Assembly: GCF_010183535.1 (NCBI RefSeq)
Contig: NC_071330.1
Coordinates: forward strand, 15,915,717 to 15,979,716
DNA length: 64,000 nt
DNA from: Caenorhabditis remanei
Lineage: Eukaryota; Nematoda; Chromadorea; Rhabditida; Rhabditidae
Direction of reading: 5' to 3'
Shown here: positions 56,301 to 64,000 of the stretch, piece after piece
Numbering within the stretch: the stretch's first letter is position 1
How the letters are laid out: each line of letters starts with the position of its first letter
Translations under genes and position numbers: made by a program
The notes under the pieces: model-generated
The model's input: only the letters and a program-made list of their open reading frames with translations
Databases searched by the model: none
Told to the model about the DNA's origin: nothing

Positions 56301-56373
56301 AGACTATGGTGAGGGGATCCATTATTCGGAGGACGATCTCAAAAATATGGGAATAAAGAAACGGGTTGAATAG
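53306..56373 (+). CDS. Secreted Ser/Thr/Pro-rich protein, 11 phase-0 exons
   Basis: Exons: 53306-53350, 53404-53484, 53604-53651, 54174-54236, 54535-54603, 54659-54703, 54760-54822, 55168-55224, 55690-55785, 55838-55888, 56299-56373. Each length is divisible by three and the whole is 230 residues. Exon 1 is a signal peptide (MMKMLILALLTWMAL). Exons 2-6 encode repetitive Pro/Ser/Thr/Asn-rich sequence (VTPVPASPLPTTALPS; TPTPPIPATDQNRTEDND; NPSPVNPTTSSNP) with N-glycosylation-like sites, probably disordered. The C-terminal third is charged: YWDQYDLSEWNKRQRIKMRA, then an acidic tail SEDDLKNMGIKKRVE. An acceptor (attttttag) 7 nt before the ATG supports the start. Likely an extracellular protein; no known family recognised. 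Confidence 0.8.
54840..55650. repeat. Intronic ctacagtaac / ttactgtag repeats
   Basis: Introns 7 and 8 of the secreted gene are packed with ctacagtaa and its complement ttactgtag, mixed with gtcttgtcatgatagc-type phrases. Introns 2, 4 and 10 also carry ggtccctggggagttat, a piece of family Q. Confidence 0.75.
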
Positions 56374-57064
56374 TTAATTCTTTATTTTTTATATATTTTT
56401 TTAATGTAATTGTTATACTTATTTATATTTATGCTTTTTTTGTTGTAAGTCCGGTGGTATAATTAGTGAATATGTAGTTGTGATTTCTCATTTTATTTTA
56501 CTTTTAATATATACATAGTTATAATAAATATATATTTTTGGAATTTTTTTTTCTAATTTTCAGATTTATTAGAAGCTGGCGTGCCTGAGACGCTTTGTCA
56601 TTACCCCCGTGGAATGCAGACATCTACACATACAGATACACAGATAGATATGACACTGGCGTGCCTGTGACGCGTAAGTTTGAAAAAATGGCGCCAAAGT
56701 TCAAAATTCAGATTTTTTCGAATTAAAAAAAATTTTTTTTTGGAAAAAGTCAAATTTTCGAAAGTGATTCAGAACTATGAAAAATTCAGAAAAGTCATCA
56801 AAACATTAAACATTTTCGATGAAAAAATTGAAAAAAAAGTTCTTCCCCGGAAATTTCTTTTTATGCAGACATCTGGACAGACAGACATACGAAAAGACAA
56901 AAGCTGGTGTGCCTGAGACGCGTCAATTTGAACTGACAGAGTTTTCCCCCGGATTTTTCCCTATTTACCAAGTAAAACTTTGAGAAATCAAAAGTTGATT
57001 TTATATAATTTAAAAAATCCAAAAAAATATTTCTAGTGCTATACTGTAATTTTCAGATACTTAC
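56374..57064. other. Intergenic with gacgcg-word repeats
   Basis: After the gene's T-rich 3' flank, the phrase ctggcgtgcctgagacgc, or a variant, occurs at about 56577, 56654 and 56903, next to cagacatctgg/acagacag words. No gene. Confidence 0.55.
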
Positions 57065-57836
57065 AGTAGTACTTGTCCATTTCAAACTCCATTAATGAGT
57101 GAAAAAGATAATCGTGAGGGACAGAATTCCAGAATATCCAAATATCAAGTTCAACCTGTCATAACTCGGAATTTTTCCATTTTTCATTGTCAAATCGGCG
57201 GATTTCTTTTTTTGCAAATTCTTTTTTGAATAATTGCTTCAGAGTTGCGCGGAAGTGATTTTTATCTAAAACGGAAGTCGGAAGTCGGAAGTAAAATTTC
57301 TAATCCGGAAGTCGGAAGTCGGAAGTAAAATTTCTAATCCGGAAGTCGGAAGTCGGAAGCCGGAAGTAAAATTTTGAAAACGGAAGTTGGAAGCCGGAAG
57401 TCGGAAGTGAAAAAATGCCCGGAAGTCGGAAGTTGGAAGTCGGAAGTCGGAAGTCGGAAGTAGATTTTTTCGCAAAGATTAAAAAACTCCTAGAAAAAGT
57501 TCATAAAATTCGCGAAAATCAGTGAAAAATTAATTTTGGCTGAAGAAAAGCCTATTTTCTGTCCTTTTAGACCATTTTTCCTTGTATTTCTGCAAAATAT
57601 ATTTTTCGGAAATTCCATAAATATGGAATGACGGAAGTCGGAAGTAAACATCTGAAAACGGAAGTCGGAAGTCGGTAGTCGGAAGTAAAATTTTCAAAAC
57701 GGAAGTCGGAAGTCGGAAGTGAAAAAACGCCCGGAAGTCGGAAGTCGGAATTCCGCGCAACTCTGATTTGCTTCATAATAAGAAGAATCACAGCGAGGAG
57801 TACTGTAGCATGAAGTAAGAACATCGCATGATCCAT
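57065..57836 (-). pseudogene. Membrane-protein paralogue interrupted by a hAT-like element
   Basis: The right part (57774-57836) encodes MDHAMFLLHATVLLAVILLI, aligning with EHVQFLLKATVCLAIVLAVL of the intact gene at 62314-63246. The left part (57065-57239) encodes IPSYDRLNLIFGYSGI and then a TAA where the intact gene continues AHLWVLDL; it ends at a gtaagt donor. Between them lies the element 57240-57765. The later exons 2 and 3 are absent. A dead gene. Confidence 0.8.
57240..57765. mobile_element. Non-autonomous hAT-like element, CGGAAGT-word type
   Basis: The ends are CAGAGTTGCGCGGAA and its exact reverse complement. The flanks are aattgctt (57232-57239) and atttgctt (57766-57773), an 8-bp target duplication with one mismatch. 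The interior is dominated by runs of cggaagt (for example gaagtcggaagtcggaagt) in three blocks, separated by AT spacers and a stretch without the word (about 57475-57630). It has split an exon of a membrane-protein paralogue. Confidence 0.85.
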
Positions 57837-58193
57837 TTCTCCGTGTGGACTACTTTTGTTGTATTCGTTCCATAATAGATTGAAAAATATGTATGTATTT
57901 CATACATACATAAAAGAAAGCCAAGACGAAAAGTGGCACTATCGATGTTACTTTAGTCGATTTCACACATTTTTAGATGGATATGAGGGGACCTGTGGGG
58001 AGGGCGAAGGCACACACACACAGATATACGCGACCCCTACATAATTATAACGGTCCTTACCGAAAAACATCTGCTCATTATTTAATGACCATCTGTCGAT
58101 TCTCTTTCTCCGCGACGGACAGTGAGAACCCCGGGGTTGGGAAAAACGCGCCACAGGCACGCCAAATTTTTATCTGTGTGTATGTCTGTCCTG

Positions 58194-58309
58194 CAAAGTT
58201 GTCCGGAATCCGGATTCCGGATTCCGATATTCCGGAGTTCCGATATTCCGGAATTCCGGTTCCGGTTCCGGATTCCGGAAACTGAAAAATGGCATTCCGT
58301 ACAATTCTG
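58194..58309. mobile_element. Short hAT-like element, TTCCGG-word type
   Basis: The left end is CAAAGTTGTCCGGAATC; the right end inverted is CAGAATTGTACGGAATG (13 of 17 match). The flanks are ctgtcctg and ctgtccag (8 bp, one mismatch). The 116-bp interior is gattccggattccgatattc and similar iterations of attccgg and its palindrome. Confidence 0.65.
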
Positions 58310-58836
58310 CTGTCCAGATGTCTGCGATCTACGGGGAAAAACGTCTCGTAGTTGTCCATTTTCACATTTTTTCACACACGTCTCAGCTATTTCTTCAAAA
58401 CACCAAAACTAATTGAAAAAACTTAATTTTTGAACCAGAATTTTTTATATAGATGTCTGCAATATGAAAACATCAGAACAAATCCTAACACACCTTTAGC
58501 ATCAACGATTTAGGGAAAAAGCCTGGTAAACGGATTAAAAGGCACGCCAGACTGTCGATTTGTGTGTTTCAAAAAAAATAACTAATTTTTTAAAATTTTT
58601 TATAATTCTTTTTATATAATATAAGTAAAAATTGAAAAAAATTTGAAAGATTTGAGTTTTGGCGCCAATTTATCAATCTCTCGCGTTACAGGCACGCCAG
58701 ATCCTGTCTTTCTGTGTGTCTGTTTGCCCAGATGTCTAAAAAGTTATTTATTCAAAAAAAATTTACTTATTCTAACAATTATTTTTTTTTTTAAACAAAG
58801 CAATATTTTCAAAATTCGAACAAAAAAAACAATTAT
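58310..58836. other. Intergenic
   Basis: Contains gcacgccagactgtcgattt and ggcacgccagatcctgtctt, members of the dispersed gacgcg/cacgcca word family. The part from about 58640 is duplicated at about 59565 (ggcgccaatttatcaatctc). No gene. Confidence 0.5.
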
Positions 58837-59515
58837 TCAAGGGTACTCTTCATAATAAATTCCGGGTTGTTGGAATGAAATAATTCGGATTTTGCGAGGA
58901 TATCCATCTTCGTCTTCCTCGTATTCGTATTCATCATAGACAAATAGTGTCGCATCTCCATGGATTACGGTAATTAACTCGACCAGGAAGAAATAGAAGA
59001 AGACGATGTAGTAGAAGTAGAAAAACAGGAAATACTGAAATTTAGAAATTTTTGGAAATCTTTAACTTTTAAGATGCAAAACATATAAACCTACCGGTTC
59101 TCTATGAAACTGATATCCGATAATTGTTCCATAAAACATCCACTTCAATATTTTTGTGCTATTAGACTTCTCATAGTTGTATTCATATTTTCAAGCGGGT
59201 TTAAACACAAACAGAAAATAAAACAAACCGACGAGAATGTGCCAGAAAAATCCGTATAGAAATGGGATCTGGAAACTAGTTTGTGGGTAAGAAGCTTTTC
59301 CAATGACTTACCGTACTACTCGTCAACTCCAACACCCATAAATGAGCGCAAAAAATAAAAGTCAGGAATATAATTCCAGAATATCCAAATATCAAGTTCA
59401 ACCTGTCATATTTTGAAAATTTTCCTTCTTTCTCCACTGTTTTCCCGCAATATTCAAATACTCTAGCAATTAACTTAATAATTAACTTAATAACAGCTAA
59501 AATCATAGCTAAAAC
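58837..59515 (-). pseudogene. Membrane-protein paralogue with in-frame stop, 5' truncated
   Basis: Exons are 59312-59515 (truncated), 59095-59268 and 58837-59034. The last two have exactly the lengths of the 59763 paralogue (174 and 198 nt). Exon 2 reads FKPA then TGA, where the neighbour reads FKSGL (GGTTTA); the frame is open again after it. Exon 1 lacks everything before AMILAVIKLIIKLIARVFEY. Donors and acceptors are intact. Confidence 0.8.
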
Positions 59516-59762
59516 TCCAAGTCAAAATTTCAAACCTCTAAGTCAAAATTTCAAACAATTTGAATGATTTGAGTTTTGGCGCCAATTTATCAATCTCTCG
59601 CGTTACAGGCACGCCAGCTCTTGTCTTTCTGTGTGTCTATTTGTTTTGTCCAGATGTCTAAAAAGTTATTTATTCCAATAAAATATATATATATTTATTG
59701 CAACAATTATTTTAAAAAAAACAAAGCAATATTTTTAAAATTCGAACAAAAAAAACAATTAT

Positions 59763-60461
59763 TCAAGGGTACTCTTCATAATAAATTCCGGGTTGTTGGA
59801 ATGAAATAATTCGTATTTTGCGAGGATATCCATCTTCGTCTTCCTCGTATTCGTATTCATCATAGACAAATAGTGTCGCATCTCCATGGATTACGGTAAT
59901 CAACTCGACCAGGAAGAAATAAAAGAAGACAATGTAGTAGAAGTAGAAAAACAGGAAATACTGAAATTCAGATAATTATTTTTTTAAAACTCTTCTTTTT
60001 TTTAACTTACCGGTTCTCTATGAAACTGATATCCGATAATTGTTCCATAAAACATCCACTTCAATATTTTTGTGCTATTAGACTTCTCATAGTTGTAATC
60101 ATATTTTAAACCGGATTTAAACAAAAATAGAAAATAGAACAAGCCGACGAGAATGTGCCAGAAAAATCCGTATAGAAATGGGATCTGCAATTAAAAAATC
60201 TATTTTCCTAGTAATGTCTAGCGGTAGCAATGACTTACTGTGCTACTTGTCAACTCCAACACCCATAAATGAGAGCAAAAAATAAAAGTGAGGAATAGAA
60301 TTCCGGAATATCCAAATATCAAGTTCAATCTGTCATATTTTGAAATTTCTTCCTCTTTTTCTGATGTTTTCCCGAAATATTCGAATAATCTAGCAATTAA
60401 CTTAATAATTAACTTAATAATAGCTAGAATTACAGCTAGAATTGCTGTAACTTTCAGCAAA
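59763..60461 (-). pseudogene. Membrane-protein paralogue with exon 1 cut by a SINE
   Basis: Exons are 60239-60461 (truncated), 60011-60184 and 59763-59960. Open throughout: exon 1 remainder LLKVTAILAVILAIIKLIIK and YDRLNLIFGYSGILFLTFIF; exon 2 IPFLYGFFWHILVGLFYFLF; exon 3 FFYFYYIVFFYFFLVELITV, ending PGIYYEEYP. The 5' part of exon 1 is replaced by SINE copy 4 (60462-60692), whose minus strand is open in the same frame to about 60694. The gene may therefore make a chimeric protein or be dead. Confidence 0.7.
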
Positions 60462-60692
60462 TCATTCTTATATATAAAAGACAATTGGGCGTTGTCTGAG
60501 GCACTGTCCGCAGCGGTTTTGGAAAGAGAAGAGAAGCTGAGCCAGTGGGCAAAACCGAACTGACGTGCTTTGGACAACGACTGCCGCTTTAGACCACTCG
60601 GCCATGCGGGCACATTTGAAAAGAGGTGCCCACGTGAATGAGGAGATACCAGCCGGCTCAACCGCCGAAGGCGGGGGAGACAGGCTGGTACC
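60462..60692 (-). mobile_element. tRNA-headed SINE, copy 4, diverged
   Basis: On the minus strand: hairpin accagcctgtctcccccgcc, box A-like tggccgagtggtctaaagcg, box B-like cagttcggttttg, and end ttttatatataagaatga. It is more diverged than copies 1-3 and joins directly to the coding sequence of the membrane-protein paralogue. Confidence 0.75.
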
Positions 60693-60927
60693 AAATAATT
60701 TCAGATTCTCCTTCTGAAATAGGATGCAGTTTATATTGATTAAGTAGAAAGGGGAGGAATCCAAAAACTTCTAATGAGCATATAAAGTAGCCGAGGAGAG
60801 CAGTGGTAGACAACCCATTATTTTCGAGTATCATACTTGCATATGTATTAAAATCAATAAATACGACGGAGTATAAAATGAGAAGAGATGACTGTCGGGC
60901 GGTCGGTCACAGGGTAATTATGTAATT

Positions 60928-61080
60928 ATGACGTTGTCACACTTCAGCCATCTGCTCGTCATCTGCTTTGTGACAATGGTCCAGATCGCCACCAATGATT
61001 TCTGTAGCCGAGAAATGAACAGAATTGTGAGATTCTGGGTAAAAATAGGAATAATTATAAGATCACACCGTGTAAAATAA
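60928..61080 (+). pseudogene. Intronless F-box relic
   Basis: A 50-residue frame, MTLSHFSHLLVICFVTMVQI and then CSREMNRIVRFWVKI, aligns with the F-box exons 1 and 2 of the 364-residue F-box protein (CSRKMNKNVRFWVKI) but has no intron at the usual place. It stops at SHRVK. No FBA part follows. Confidence 0.6.
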
Positions 61081-61094
61081 TATAAATTCACAAG

Positions 61095-61538
61095 CACGGT
61101 CTCCCATACCGCGAAAAAGAACTGCAAGGAACGTGAAGGCGATTTTTTCACGTTTTAATTCAATTCTTTATTGAGATTTTCCTCCAATATTTTTTTTTCA
61201 AAAAAAAATGTGACAGTTTTGGAGCATCCTCAAGACCGTTATGTGCAAGTTTTATTAGAAAATGTTTTCTACCAAAAAAGTTATACTCAATTTTGTGAAA
61301 ATCAGTTTTCTGTATAGAAAAAGTGAATTTCAGATCAAGTTTCACGTTTTCTGGCTCATAAGATAGAGTATTTTATTTCCTACAGTTCTGTAGGACGGAA
61401 CCTTTTTTCATCAATTGTGCCGTCTAATAACCTGAAAAAACTGAATTTTCAGTGCAAAAAATACAAGAATTGAATTAAAACGTGAAAAAATCGCTTTCAC
61501 GTTCCTTGCAGTTCTTTTTCGCGGTATGGGAGACCGTG
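61095..61538. repeat. Foldback element flanked by an 18-bp direct repeat
   Basis: The ends cacggtctcccataccgcga and, inverted, the same word bound 444 bp. Arms continue through aagaactgcaaggaacgtga. The 18-bp word gtaaaataatataaattc stands on both sides (61072-61089 and 61543-61560). The left copy contains the stop of the F-box relic. Confidence 0.75.
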
Positions 61539-61560
61539 ATAAGTAAAATAATATAAATTC

Positions 61561-62313
61561 TTGATTTCCCAAATTTTTGTTGATAAATAGAAGAAATGTC
61601 AAAGTTCTGAGTCCGGGTTTCCGTTTTTTTTCGTTTTTGAGAGTCTGGGGCAACTGTGACGCGTTTGTAATATAACACTGATATAATTTTGAATCCGATT
61701 CCCTACCTTGAAAATTTTCAACAATCTGAGACACCCCATGGGCGCCTTAGGCGCGTTTTTGACTTTTTTAAAAAGCTTTCGATCAATTTTTCAGTTTCAT
61801 ATAAATTTTTGATTTTTCGAAGTTTTATTGATAAATAAAATAGAAAAAGTCGAATTCACGCGTCACAGGCACACCAGGTAGTGAAAAAAAACAGCTATTT
61901 TTGCTCTAAAATGCTCAAATTGAACGAAAGTCATAGTTTTATGACGGAAAATCATCAAAAATTGAAATTTCAGCCATTTTTACAGATTTTTCCTCAAAAA
62001 TTGTCAAATTTGACAAACTAAGCTTGAAATTTCTGAATTTCTGAAAATTTATAGGAATTTTTCAATGAAACAGTGAAAAATCTGTAAAAACGACCAAGAA
62101 TATTGATTTCTGAAAATTTTGAGCATAGAAAACTCGATTATCGTTTAATTTGAGCATTTTGGAGTAAAAAATTGCTGTTTTTTGGTAATTTTCTACTATT
62201 AGACTGTTCAGATGTCTGAAAAGTTTTTTTTCCAATAAAAATGTATTTATTACAACAATTAAAAATAATATCAAAAACAAGACAATATTTTTTTATTTGA
62301 ACAAAAATGACAA
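61561..62313. other. Intergenic with repeat words
   Basis: Carries gagtctggggcaactgtgac, caccccatgggcgccttagg and cgcgtcacaggcacaccag, related to the 48.9-kb array. About 61895-62180 forms a weak foldback (ctaaaatgctcaaattgaac facing tttaatttgagcattttgg). No gene. Confidence 0.5.
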
Positions 62314-63246
62314 TTATTCAAAGGTACTCTTTAATTTGTCTAGTTCATCGTAAGTTGAAAATAAACCACTGATACGGGAAAACTGTTCAGTATAAATTCC
62401 GTCCTGATAGAAAGTGACGACTCGTATTTTGGTGGGATCTTCCTCGTTTTCGTATACATATGCATCCTTTCGTTTCCAAATTATTGGTGGTCTGTCGTCA
62501 TAGAGAAATGGAACAGCATCTCCATGGATTACGGTAATTAACTCGATTAGGAAGAAATAGAAAAAGATGATGTAGTAGAAGTACATAACAAGGAAACACT
62601 GAAATTTAGAATTTTTTTTTTTGGAATTTGTAACTTTTAGAAAACAAACTCACCGGTCCCCTATGAAACTGATAACCAATGATTGTTCCAATGATTGACC
62701 ATTTGAAAATTTTGAATCTACTAGAATTCTTATAGGTGTAATCATATTTTAAAGCTGGTTTAATCACAAAAAAGTAACAAAACAGGCCGATGAAAATGTG
62801 CCAGAATAATCCGTATAATGCAGCAATCTGAAATAAAAAATATTTATAGTGACTACGTCATAACGACTTACCGTACTACTCGTCAGGTCTAAAACCCAAA
62901 GATGTGCGAAAAAAATAAAAGTGAGAGATACAATTCCAGAATACCCAAATATCAAGTTCAACCTGTCGAACATTGGAAATTTTTCTTTGGAATCCTCTGT
63001 TTTATTGAAAAAATCCTTCAATTGCTGAGAAACAAACTTCAAAACAGCAAGAACTATAGCTAGGCATACTGTAGCTTTTAGTAGAAACTGCACATGCTCC
63101 ATTTCTTCGTCGGGAATCGATTCTGTTGCCAGATAGTTGAAGAATCCAAAAACACCGGATACGGACAGAATAATGCAAAGAAGGGAAGTTGTACCGAAAA
63201 AGTTGTCGAATGTCAAATCGACAACTTCTTGGTGCGTTTTTTCCAT
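62314..63246 (-). CDS. Intact multi-pass membrane protein
   Basis: Exons are 62872-63246, 62654-62827 and 62314-62598, all phase 0, giving 277 residues. Start MEKTHQEVVDLTFDNF. Hydrophobic segments fall at about 19-40 (TSLLCIILSVSGVFGFF), 54-73, 97-120 (IFGYSGIVSLTFIFFAHLWV), 128-147 (LYGLFWHIFIGLFCYFFV), 165-175 (weak) and 185-207 (VMYFYYIIFFYFFLIELITV). So there are about five or six membrane passes, with an acidic C-terminal tail (AYVYENEEDPTKIRVV). An acceptor (cttttttag) 9 nt before the ATG and a donor at about 63316 indicate a 5' untranslated exon. Three damaged paralogues lie to the left. I do not recognise the family. Confidence 0.8.
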
Positions 63247-63409
63247 TTATGAAACCTAAAAAAGAGTAAGTTAGAATGGAGGCAATAAACAACGATGAAG
63301 TAATTTTGATACTTACCAATGAGAGAACAATACGTATGTGAATGTGATGGTTATGTTTGTGTCCGCAGACGCAGGGAATAAGAGATGGGGAAAAAATAGA
63401 GAAAGAGTA

Positions 63410-63700
63410 GGAGACCCAGAGAAGACAATGGACGTGCTAATCGGTTCTTCCTCTGAGGCTAGAGGTCCCTAAGACCTCCCTTCCCCTAAGACACAACCAC
63501 AGACACACACAAAAAGAACGACTGTGTAATCTAGGCCGTCATTAGCCTACCTACATACATGCCTCTGCTACCCACTCCCCCCTAGACACGTACACACAAA
63601 AAGAAGGGTTGAGTAATCTAGATTGCTCTCTCTCCCTCTCGGACCGTCAGTAGCCTACATACCTCTTCAATTTTTTGGACGGGGTACCAGCCTCAAGAAT
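63410..63700 (+). repeat. Diverged copy of the F-box promoter region
   Basis: Contains gagacccagagaagacaatg, cgtgctaatcggtt, tgtgtaatctaggcc or ctaga, ggaccgtcagtagcctacat and ttttttggacggggtaccag, corresponding to 45095-45380 in inverted orientation. It leads into an F-box exon remnant. Confidence 0.65.
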
Positions 63701-63763
63701 ATGACATCGTTTCCAATTTATCGTGCTCTATTGGTTAGCGATTTTATAGAATACGAAGTTTAA
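63701..63763 (+). pseudogene. F-box first-exon remnant
   Basis: ATG at 63701 gives MTSFPIYRALLVSDFIEYEV and stop, matching the start MTPFPIF of the F-box genes but quickly degenerating. Confidence 0.6.
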
Positions 63764-63775
63764 TTAGGAATGATG

Positions 63776-63926
63776 TTAACTAAAAGACACAAATTCATTA
63801 AAATACATGCTATAAAATTTCCATAAAGACCTCTGAACGTACCAACTGTGTTTATCAAGCGACAGTAATTCCATTATAACTCCGTCACGACGATCAAAGT
63901 CCATTATTCCCACTTCGTAGAGGCAC
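63776..63926 (-). CDS. Last exon of an FBA_2 gene running off the right edge
   Basis: The exon is 151 nt, exactly the length of the last exon of the 373-residue F-box gene, and begins with the same phase after a tttattacag acceptor. It encodes CLYEVGIMDFDRRDGVIMEL and continues to FVSFS, corresponding to STFERCDGVVIGLMSH in the 364-residue protein. The rest of the gene lies beyond 64000. Confidence 0.65.
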
Positions 63927-64000
63927 CTGTAATAAAAATTAAATTGTTAACTGGGAAAATTATGAAAAAAAAAGATAAAAAATCATAAAAATGAAGCAAA

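Noticed and set aside
57266..57760. ORFs and CRISPR-like array in the GGAAGTC repeats
   Set aside because: Repeat units are 7-bp words without spacers, inside a nematode transposable element; the ORFs are repeat translations.

Overview
The window looks like a stretch of a Caenorhabditis-type nematode chromosome arm. It is AT-rich, with short exons, introns of about 45-60 nt ending in TTTTCAG, AATAAA signals just after stop codons, F-box/FBA_2 genes in tandem, TACTGTAG-type intronic repeats and very many foldback repeats. Species was not determined. Gene models were built by hand from splice signals and reading-phase continuity.

Layout. 1-7.4 kb: four small (44-53 residue) membrane or secreted peptide genes on the plus strand, among palindromic repeats. 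7.4-12 kb: repeats, no convincing gene. 12.06-14.5 kb: a clean seven-exon minus-strand gene for an unrecognised 459-residue protein. 14.99-18.93 kb: a very young LTR retrotransposon with two 305-bp LTRs that read identically and a 5-bp target duplication. Its single 921-codon ORF joins a coiled-coil Gag start directly to the integrase. It sits inside a 233-bp tandem repeat that also preserves the empty site. 19-24.3 kb: hAT-like and TA-flanked foldback elements, a satellite-like array, and two tRNA-headed SINEs in a 378-bp tandem duplication. 24.6-41.1 kb: a chain of small multi-exon genes (called A to G here) sharing a similar 5' leader and promoter module but with different coding parts; some are intact (E, F), some broken (B, D).

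41.5-48.6 kb: two divergent F-box plus FBA_2 genes with the same four-exon plan, sharing a 318-bp promoter region, plus solo F-box exon remnants. At the right edge another FBA_2 gene enters the window. 48.9-53 kb: tandem and inverted repeats. 53.3-56.4 kb: a secreted Ser/Thr/Pro-rich protein with 11 exons, all split in phase 0, immediately downstream of a SINE. 57-63.3 kb: four paralogues of a multi-pass membrane protein. One is intact (62.3-63.2 kb); the others are broken by an in-frame stop, by a SINE, and by a hAT-like element.

The most unusual signal is a set of three short hAT-like elements (19.4, 57.2 and 58.2 kb) with related TIRs and 8-bp target duplications. In each, the interior is an iteration of the short word found in its own TIR. 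The second notable theme is one promoter/leader module attached to unrelated small genes.
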